Source: Candidatus Aminicenantota bacterium (GTDB lineage: Bacteria; Acidobacteriota; Aminicenantia; Aminicenantales; Aminicenantaceae). Taken from it: a stretch of DNA of 5,623 bases. A model generated the notes under the pieces. The model worked only from the letters and a program-made list of their open reading frames with translations, did no database searches and had not been told where the DNA came from. Positions 1 to 4,708 of the stretch are shown one piece after another. A program made the translations under genes and the position numbers. Each line of letters begins with the position of its first letter. Within the stretch, counting starts at the first letter, position 1. The stretch is taken from positions 1-5,623 of the forward strand of contig DAOVBT010000158.1 of NCBI GenBank assembly GCA_030670375.1. The letters are read 5' to 3'.

Positions 1-1
1 T

Positions 2-778
2 CCCGAGCCTGCATCGGATGAAGACCTGTTGCTCGTTCATTCCCCGAAGTATCTGAAAAAGCTGAAAACCGGGCGTCTTTCTCAATCGGAAGTCATAACG
101 ATGGAATTGCCCTATTCCGCTGAAGTTCTGGATTTTGCCCAGCTCATGGTCGGGGGGACCATCATGGCCGTACGTTTAGCCTTAGAAGATGGTTTATCCG
201 TGCATATCGGGGGAGGATTCCATCATGCTTTCCATGACCACGGGGAAGGTTTTTGTATCCTGAATGATGTTGCGGTTGCGCTGCGAAAGATGCAGAAGAG
301 TGGGGCTTTCCAAAAAGGAATGATCGTGGATTGTGATGTTCACCAGGGGAACGGGACAGCCGAAATTTTCGCTGAAGATGAGACGGTCTTCACTTTTTCG
401 ATGCATCAAATGGATGTCTATCCGGCCAAAAAGGAAAAAAGCACCCTGGATGTGGGATTTTGGTCGGATGACGGCGATCAGAAATATCTGGACTCCCTGA
501 AATCGCATATCCCCCGTCTGTATGAAACTTTCAAGCCGGATGTGGTGTTTTACTTGGCAGGCGCTGATCCGTATGAAAAGGATCAACTGGGAGGATTAAA
601 AGTGACCTTTGATGGGCTCAAGGAAAGGGATAGCATTGTCATCAAAGGGGCACTGAGATTAAAAATCCCTGTCGTTATCCTGTTTGCCGGGGGGTATGCC
701 TTTGATGTCATGGAAACGGTCGAGATTCATCTCAACACGATAAAAATGGCCCAAAAACTCAAAAGAAAACATCTCTGA
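2..778 (+). CDS. Histone deacetylase family protein (class IV/HDAC11-like Zn amidohydrolase), 5'-truncated
   Basis: A zinc-dependent deacetylase of the arginase/deacetylase fold. The frame is open to the left edge, so the true start lies outside the window; a TTG at 29 is internal, because the nine codons before it continue the usual family sequence (PASDEDLLLVHS). 258 residues are visible. Numbering from the first complete codon, I see GGGFHHAF with the His pair at 74-75, DCDVHQGNGT with zinc ligands D112 and H114, GADPY with the third ligand D188, then DQLGGL, and FAGGYA with the catalytic Tyr 231. All catalytic residues are therefore present. The GGGFHHAF and DQLGGL style resembles bacterial class IV proteins, usually about 300 residues, so roughly 40-50 N-terminal residues are probably missing. 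Substrates of bacterial members are mostly unknown; acetylated small molecules such as polyamines, or protein lysines, are possible. It has no signal peptide in the visible part. Its last 20 bases overlap the 3' end of convergent cutA. Confidence 0.93.
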   Translation, partial: PEPASDEDLLLVHSPKYLKKLKTGRLSQSEVITMELPYSAEVLDFAQLMVGGTIMAVRLALEDGLSVHIGGGFHHAFHDHGEGFCILNDVAVALRKMQKSGAFQKGMIVDCDVHQGNGTAEIFAEDETVFTFSMHQMDVYPAKKEKSTLDVGFWSDDGDQKYLDSLKSHIPRLYETFKPDVVFYLAGADPYEKDQLGGLKVTFDGLKERDSIVIKGALRLKIPVVILFAGGYAFDVMETVEIHLNTIKMAQKLKRKHL

Positions 779-1106
779 TTTTCCCTAAGGCTTGGGTTTC
801 ACTATCGATCCAGTTCAGATAGTCCTTACTCCCTGCAAATACCGGTAGGGCGATGATTTCAGGGACATCATACGGATGAAGCTGACGGATTTTCTCCTCA
901 AGTTTGGGGTAAGCTTCTTTTTTTGTTTTGACAAAAAGGGTGTGTTCCTGATCTTGTGTGATCTTTCCTTGCCACCAATACAGGCTTTGACCCGGTGCTG
1001 ATATGGTGACACAGGCCGCCAATCGCTCTTCTATGATTTTTTCGGCGATGATTTGGCCGACCTCCGAGTCTGGGACTGTCGTTATGACCAAAAGGTATTT
1101 CGTCAT
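759..1106 (-). CDS. cutA: CutA family divalent-cation tolerance protein
   Basis: A 115-residue protein of normal length for CutA, a small trimeric protein with a ferredoxin-like fold, named for copper tolerance in E. coli but of uncertain role in most bacteria. Family landmarks appear in order: an N-terminal beta strand YLLVITTVPD (4-13), RLAACVTI (28-35), YWWQGKI (43-49), a hydrophobic strand with LFVKTKK (57-63), HPYDVPEIIALPV (77-89), and YLNWI (96-100). It has no signal peptide, so it is cytoplasmic. The ATG start at 1106 is supported by a strong GGGAGG site seven bases upstream. It lies 45 bp downstream of the M20 hydrolase on the same strand with no convincing terminator between them, so the two are probably co-transcribed. 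Its stop codon lies inside the last codons of the convergent deacetylase gene. Confidence 0.95.
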   Translation of the reverse strand: MTKYLLVITTVPDSEVGQIIAEKIIEERLAACVTISAPGQSLYWWQGKITQDQEHTLFVKTKKEAYPKLEEKIRQLHPYDVPEIIALPVFAGSKDYLNWIDSETQALGKIRDVFF

Positions 1107-1113
1107 TTCAGAA

Positions 1114-1119
1114 CCTCCC
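1114..1119 (-). promoter_or_regulatory. Shine-Dalgarno site of cutA
   Basis: On the minus strand this reads GGGAGG, ending seven bases before the cutA ATG. It gives cutA its own ribosome entry within the probable M20-cutA message. Confidence 0.8.
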
Positions 1120-1151
1120 TCACGGGGATATCCCGCTGGCCTCGAGTTGAA

Positions 1152-2381
1152 TTATTTTTGCAGAAAGATGTGAGCGAAAACCTTGGCATCTCCCATCATA
1201 TTGTCGATCACACAGTATTCGTTGGGTTGGTGGGCTGTCTCCTCGACCTTGGACCAACAAGCCGCATCAAAACTCGCTCGACGGAAAAGTGCGGCCACAG
1301 TACCACCCCCGATCCCGATGGCTTTTCCTTCTTCCTTGTAGACAGCCTTAATGGCTTTCTGCAAAGCATGAACCACGGGGGCTTCCGGAGAAGTCGGAGG
1401 GGCCGCCGGGGCTTCTTGCACATCTTCCACTGTAATTTCTACCTTGAATTTCTTTTCCACTTTTTCTGCCATGTCTCGGATTTTCTTTTTGACTTCGTCC
1501 AGCTTGATCTTGGGAAGAATCCGGCTGTCCATGTAGAATATATCTTCTCCTGGAATGGTGTTGATGTTGGGAACATTGGGTTCTTTTTTCGTGGGCTCGA
1601 AGGTAGAAATGGGGGGGTCGAAAAGGGGGTCTTGATCGGGATAGAGATCATAAAGATTGTTGAGTTCGGTTACGAGAAAAGAGGCGGCCCTGAAGCTGTT
1701 CACTCCTTTATCAGGCGTGGACCCATGAGCCTGGATGCCGAGGGTTTTGAATTTGAGCCAGAGGATGCTCTTTTCAGCCACTTCTATCATGGTCCCGTCC
1801 TTGTTGCCGGCATCGGGTACGATGATCAAATCCTGCTTGCGAAAAGGATTGGATTTTTGCAGGACATAATCGATTCCCTTTTCACTCCCTGTCTCTTCGT
1901 CGGCCACCAGAGCGATCCCGACATCGTACTCAGGAAGGATCCCTTCGGCAAAAAACGCTTTGATTGCGTACAGAGAGGCCACCATATCCTGCTGGTTGTC
2001 CTCCACTCCGCGTCCGAAGATTTTTCCTTCCTCGACCCAAGCCTTATACGGATTGCCATTCCAGAGTTCAAGCTCTCCTGGGGGGACCACATCCATGTGC
2101 GTCATGATCCAGATGGTTTTAGCTGAGCTTTTTCCCTTGTAGATGGCCAAAATATTCGGCCTGTAGCCGGCCGGAGCATCCAAATCCGGGGCTTTGATGA
2201 CAGAGATGTCGCTGAACCCATTGGCGTTTAGGAATTCGATTAGACCTTCGGCTTTCTTGACCTCTCCTTCCCCTCCGCTGGCCGGAGAAATAGCGGGAAA
2301 GGTACATAGTTGAATCTGCATATCGATCATTTCATCTCGGAAGGAATCGATCCTTTCGGCGATTTTATTCATCCAATCCAT
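1152..2381 (-). CDS. M20 family metallohydrolase (ArgE/DapE/carboxypeptidase-like)
   Basis: A 409-residue di-zinc amidohydrolase or peptidase of family M20. Motifs are in the expected order: THMDVVP (metal ligand H95, catalytic D97), GRGVEDNQQ (bridging D128), ADEETGS (general base E162, ligand E163), VPDAG (ligand D190), QAHGSTP in the dimerisation (lid) domain (H219), IGIGGGTVAA near the C-terminus, and AHQPNEY (ligand H384). The active site is thus complete. The lid domain spans roughly 195-305. It has no signal peptide, so it should be cytoplasmic. Relatives are annotated variously as succinyl-diaminopimelate desuccinylase, acetylornithine deacetylase or dipeptidase; the sequence alone does not settle the substrate. 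The reading frame stays open back to 2489, but I chose the ATG at 2381 because AAAGGAG lies six bases before it and the 36 extra residues (low in family character) would overlap the promoter. It is the first gene of a probable operon with cutA. Confidence 0.93.
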   Translation of the reverse strand: MDWMNKIAERIDSFRDEMIDMQIQLCTFPAISPASGGEGEVKKAEGLIEFLNANGFSDISVIKAPDLDAPAGYRPNILAIYKGKSSAKTIWIMTHMDVVPPGELELWNGNPYKAWVEEGKIFGRGVEDNQQDMVASLYAIKAFFAEGILPEYDVGIALVADEETGSEKGIDYVLQKSNPFRKQDLIIVPDAGNKDGTMIEVAEKSILWLKFKTLGIQAHGSTPDKGVNSFRAASFLVTELNNLYDLYPDQDPLFDPPISTFEPTKKEPNVPNINTIPGEDIFYMDSRILPKIKLDEVKKKIRDMAEKVEKKFKVEITVEDVQEAPAAPPTSPEAPVVHALQKAIKAVYKEEGKAIGIGGGTVAALFRRASFDAACWSKVEETAHQPNEYCVIDNMMGDAKVFAHIFLQK

Positions 2382-2387
2382 CGCGAT

Positions 2388-2394
2388 CTCCTTT
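2388..2394 (-). promoter_or_regulatory. Shine-Dalgarno site fixing the start of the M20 gene
   Basis: On the minus strand this reads AAAGGAG with a six-base gap to the ATG at 2381. It decides between this start and in-frame codons further upstream (up to 2489), none of which has a comparable site. Confidence 0.85.
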
Positions 2395-2403
2395 GTAAGG
2401 GGG

Positions 2404-2432
2404 ATGATATCACCGCGTTTGGGAAGAAGCAA
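2404..2432 (-). promoter_or_regulatory. Candidate sigma70 promoter for the M20-cutA pair
   Basis: On the minus strand a TTGCTT -35 (2427-2432, three of six matches to consensus) and a TATCAT -10 (2404-2409, five of six) are separated by 17 bases. Transcription would begin near 2396-2397, giving a short leader of about 15 bases that just includes the Shine-Dalgarno site. Position and spacing are good; the -35 is weak. Confidence 0.45.
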
Positions 2433-2461
2433 GGGCTTGTTGTTTGAGAGGAGTGCCTCCC

Positions 2462-2490
2462 TTGACATTTCTTGTCTATGGACATACATT
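2462..2490 (+). promoter_or_regulatory. Sigma70-type promoter for the GT2-GT4 glycosyltransferase pair
   Basis: A perfect TTGACA -35 (2462-2467) and a TACATT -10 (2485-2490, four of six) are spaced by 17 bases. The start point would be near 2497, leaving about 113 bases of untranslated leader before the TTG start at 2610. It is the best rightward promoter in the divergent intergenic region and sits at the boundary between the housekeeping-like genes and the polysaccharide genes. Confidence 0.6.
2473..2484. promoter_or_regulatory. Candidate operator: near-palindrome in the promoter spacer
   Basis: TGTCTATGGACA is an inverted repeat with four-base arms TGTC/GACA and ten of twelve positions symmetric. 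It ends exactly where the -10 hexamer begins. A third GACA copy is part of the -35 (2464-2467). A repressor bound here would block the rightward promoter. The site is short, so chance is a real alternative. Confidence 0.3.
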
Positions 2491-2609
2491 ACCTCAAAAT
2501 GCTAGTCGAGATCAGGCTGTAGTTTTTTCTCATTGGAGAAATAAGTTTTGGTACTTAATAATTGATAGGACCATTGCCAAGAATTCGGAAAATGTTTTAA
2601 GGAAATGTA
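2491..2609 (+). other. 5' leader of the glycosyltransferase message
   Basis: This non-coding stretch between the predicted promoter and the TTG start is AT-rich. It contains a small perfect hairpin, TTTCTC-ATTG-GAGAAA (2526-2541), which is not followed by a T-run and is therefore not an intrinsic terminator. No known riboswitch or open reading frame with a ribosome site is recognisable. A leader this long before a polysaccharide operon could host control of elongation, but nothing in it proves that. Confidence 0.35.
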
Positions 2610-2613
2610 TTGA
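2598..2613 (+). promoter_or_regulatory. Ribosome site and TTG start of the GT2 gene, with an overlapping ATG-TAT-TGA
   Basis: TAAGGAA is followed by six bases and a TTG at 2610. An in-frame TAA at 2598 rules out any upstream start, and the first in-frame ATG is only at codon 111, inside the catalytic domain, so TTG is the start. An out-of-frame ATG-TAT-TGA (2605-2613) overlaps the TTG. Its ATG is too close to the Shine-Dalgarno site to be favoured. Confidence 0.75.
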
Positions 2614-3500
2614 ACAAAAGCCGAAACACACCTGAATTATCGATTATAATTGTCAATTTTAATGGAAAAACCTATCTCGAGTCCTGCCTTTCGTCATTAA
2701 AAAAAAACATCCAAAAAATAGATTTTGAGACAATTGTTGTCGATAACAACTCTATCGATGGAAGTCCAGAATTTATCAGAGAGAATTTTCCTTGGATTCA
2801 GCTCATCAGGAATAATGAAAATTTTGGGTATTCAAAGGCCAACAATCAGGGAATAAATGAAGCGAGAGGAAAGTTCATCCTGTTTTTAAACCCTGATACC
2901 CAAATCTTTCCAGGAGCTATAGATTTGATTCTGGAAGAGATGAAAGCATTCCCTTCGGTTGGGGCTGTAGGACCTGCACTTGTTTCTGGAGAAAACAGAT
3001 ATCAAGTGTCTTTTGGCAAGAAAATAAACTTTGCTAATGAATTTCTTCAGAAATGTGTACTCAATCTGTACTTTAGGAAAAAATTGAAGAGAATGCATCA
3101 TAAATATGAAGTGAGTTGGCTTAGCGGCGCTTGCCTCCTCACGAGAAGGAGTGTCTTGGAGGAGACAGGTTTTTTTGATGAAAATTTTTTTCTTTATTTC
3201 GAGGATATCGATCTTTGTCGAAGAATAAAAAAAACGGACAGGAAGATTATCTTTTTTCCTCGAGCAAAAGTTTTTCACATTGAAGGTGCCACCACAAGCT
3301 TGCAGAATCTGTCCAGTCTTTACTATTATCGACAAAGCCAGATCTACTTCTATCGAAAACACACTTCCAAGGTTTCGTTTTTTCTTCTGCGTGTATATCT
3401 AGGCATCAATTTTGTTTTCCTCTTTATCTCAGGCTATTTTAAGAGTAGCGATGATAGGCGCTTTATACGGAGCTTTTTCCGATTGTCGAGAAAAAAATGA
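2610..3500 (+). CDS. GT2 family glycosyltransferase (rhamnosyltransferase-like)
   Basis: A 296-residue inverting GT-A fold glycosyltransferase that would transfer a sugar from a nucleotide-sugar donor to a growing lipid-linked glycan on the cytoplasmic face of the inner membrane. Visible motifs: LSIIIVNFNG (10-19), VVDNNSIDG with the nucleotide-binding Asp 45 (43-51), NFGYSKANNQG (71-81), FLNPDT as the DXD equivalent (92-97, D96 metal ligand), WLSGACLLTRR (170-180), GFFDENFFLYFEDIDLCRR (187-205, with the ED acceptor-site pair at 198-199), and FHIEGATTS (222-230). A hydrophobic segment at about 255-277 probably anchors it to the membrane. Length and motif order match rhamnosyltransferase-like GT2 enzymes of O-antigen and capsule loci; donor and acceptor are not predictable. 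It overlaps the next gene by ATGA, so translation is probably coupled. The gene is AT-rich (27% and 33% GC in two 60-base samples I counted) with an A9 and an A8 run, unlike the genes to its left. Confidence 0.93.
   Translation: MNKSRNTPELSIIIVNFNGKTYLESCLSSLKKNIQKIDFETIVVDNNSIDGSPEFIRENFPWIQLIRNNENFGYSKANNQGINEARGKFILFLNPDTQIFPGAIDLILEEMKAFPSVGAVGPALVSGENRYQVSFGKKINFANEFLQKCVLNLYFRKKLKRMHHKYEVSWLSGACLLTRRSVLEETGFFDENFFLYFEDIDLCRRIKKTDRKIIFFPRAKVFHIEGATTSLQNLSSLYYYRQSQIYFYRKHTSKVSFFLLRVYLGINFVFLFISGYFKSSDDRRFIRSFFRLSRKK
3491..3500 (+). other. A AAA AAA heptamer plus ATGA overlap: possible -1 frameshift or slippage site
   Basis: The last two sense codons of the GT2 gene are AAA AAA, preceded by an A, followed at once by TGA. 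In phase this is the X XXY YYZ form of a -1 slippery heptamer. A shift back of one base would read the next codon as the ATG of the downstream GT4 gene and continue in its frame. One extra A in the run would do the same. The sequence shows the arrangement; whether it is used is inference, and simple stop-start coupling would explain the overlap equally well. Confidence 0.35.
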
Positions 3501-4639
3501 GGAAGATAAGAATTTTGGAAATGATTGACCAGCCTTTTTTGGGAGGAGGACAAAAAAATCTCCTTTCCCTTGCCAGATCTTTGGATAAGACTCGGTTTGA
3601 GGTGGCTGTTTGCTCATGCGATAACGGGCCTTTGGTGGATGAACTCCGTAAAGATGGAATCGAGCACTTCCCTATTCCATTTAGCAAGAAAATCAATTTG
3701 AAAATCGTAAGAGAGATTGTCAAGTTTCAGAAGAGCACACAATTCGATATTATCCATACACATGGGGGAGTCTCTGGATTTTACGGAAGATGGGCTGCAT
3801 GCAGATGCCGTATTCCCGTCGTCATACATACTTTACACGGCATTCATTACCTACACTATCGTAATGTTTTATTGAAATGTTTTTTTGTGCTTTTAGAAAG
3901 ATATTTTTCTAGGTTCACGGATGCTCTCATTTTTGTTTCGAATGCAGACAAACAAAAAGGGCAAAAATACAAGCTGGCGCCCGGAAAAAAAATGCATATG
4001 ATAGAGAATGGAATAGATTTTTCTGGCTTATCTTTGAGAGCAAATCGGATAGAAAATGGACATGATTTTGGGATCACATCTGCTCAGCCCATCGTGGGAA
4101 CAGTGGCCCGCCTTCATCGGCAGAAGGGTCTTTCCTATCTTATTAAAGCAGCAAAAAAGCTTTCCCAGGTTTATCCAAAGGTAAAAGTGATGATAGTAGG
4201 AGAAGGTCCACAACGGCATAAATTGGAGCGTCTCAGCAAAAGGTTGGGTCTGCTGGATACGGTTCAATTCTTGGGAGAGCGAAAAGATGTGAGCAGGATC
4301 TTCTCCCTGTTTGATGTTTTTGTCCTCCCTTCCCTTTGGGAAGGCCTTCCCTACGCGTTGATTGAAGCCGGAGCACTCGGTCTGGCTGTTGTTGCATCCA
4401 ATATCGATGGAAACAGTGAGATTATCAGAGATGGAGAAACAGGAGTCCTGGTTCCTCCTAAGGACACAGACGCTCTTGCTATGTCAATCATCAGGCTCCT
4501 CTCAAATGAAGGCACGCGCAAAAGGCTCGGGGAGAACCTCAAGGAATCGATTTTGCCGAAATATGCTCTATCCAGGATGGTACAGCAGACTCAAGAACTT
4601 TATCTGAGATCATTTGAAAAAAGTGAAACAACGAAGTGA
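3497..4639 (+). CDS. GT4 family glycosyltransferase (GT-B fold)
   Basis: A 380-residue retaining glycosyltransferase of the usual length, acting in cytoplasmic assembly of a surface glycan. The N-terminal domain (about 1-185) has a glycine-rich loop FLGGGQKNLL (14-23), DIIHTHGG (84-91), a hydrophobic/basic stretch at 121-147 suited to membrane contact, and IENGID (169-174). The C-terminal donor domain has VGTVARLHRQKGL (200-212, with R205 and K210 in phosphate-binding positions), VGEGP (234-238), FLGERKDV (258-265), LPSLWEGLPYALIEA with the E-x7-E pair E282/E290, and GETGVLVPP near its end. The ATG overlaps the GT2 stop as ATGA; no strong Shine-Dalgarno site precedes it, so coupled translation is likely. 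The 5' half is AT-rich (27-45% GC in four 60-base samples) and the 3' half more balanced (42-58% in four samples). The acceptor and sugar cannot be told from sequence. Confidence 0.93.
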   Translation: MRKIRILEMIDQPFLGGGQKNLLSLARSLDKTRFEVAVCSCDNGPLVDELRKDGIEHFPIPFSKKINLKIVREIVKFQKSTQFDIIHTHGGVSGFYGRWAACRCRIPVVIHTLHGIHYLHYRNVLLKCFFVLLERYFSRFTDALIFVSNADKQKGQKYKLAPGKKMHMIENGIDFSGLSLRANRIENGHDFGITSAQPIVGTVARLHRQKGLSYLIKAAKKLSQVYPKVKVMIVGEGPQRHKLERLSKRLGLLDTVQFLGERKDVSRIFSLFDVFVLPSLWEGLPYALIEAGALGLAVVASNIDGNSEIIRDGETGVLVPPKDTDALAMSIIRLLSNEGTRKRLGENLKESILPKYALSRMVQQTQELYLRSFEKSETTK

Positions 4640-4671
4640 GCGGACCATTTTGAGCAACAAAGTGGATGACA

Positions 4672-4701
4672 TTGACAATTCAACCTCCCCTTTTTTATAA
4701 T
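4672..4701 (+). promoter_or_regulatory. Consensus sigma70 promoter for the WbaZ-like gene
   Basis: A perfect TTGACA (4672-4677) and a perfect TATAAT (4696-4701) are separated by 18 bases. The predicted start point is 4708 or 4709, and the gene's ATG begins at 4709, so the transcript would have no leader or a single extra base. The 69-bp gap after the previous gene contains no clear terminator hairpin, so read-through from upstream is also possible. Confidence 0.7.
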
Positions 4702-4708
4702 CACCTCG

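Noticed and set aside
1125..1134. GGGATATCCC perfect palindrome between the M20 gene and cutA
   Set aside because: It is too short, has no loop and no T-run on either strand, and sits just before the cutA ribosome site, so it is not a terminator. A ten-base palindrome can arise by chance.
1053..2126. A 357-codon open frame on the plus strand, antisense to the M20 gene
   Set aside because: It lies opposite the well-supported M20 gene and the start of cutA. Its translation is Phe/His/Gly-rich with no recognisable domain, and it starts at a TTG with no ribosome site. It is a by-product of M20 codon use.
2382..2489. N-terminal extension of the M20 gene by 36 codons to an ATG at 2489
   Set aside because: The extension lacks a Shine-Dalgarno site, overlaps both candidate promoters, and lies before a strong Shine-Dalgarno site paired with the ATG at 2381.
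2515..2526. GGCTGTAGTTTT in the leader, similar to the ops/JUMPstart element of RfaH-controlled polysaccharide operons
   Set aside because: Only the first eight bases resemble ops (one mismatch), the pause-site G after the pyrimidine is missing, and no longer JUMPstart sequence surrounds it. The location is suggestive but the match is too weak.
4682..4701. Pyrimidine and T-rich stretch before the WbaZ-like gene as an intrinsic terminator of the GT2-GT4 message
   Set aside because: No GC-rich stem precedes the T-run. The run is better explained as part of the spacer and -10 of the promoter.
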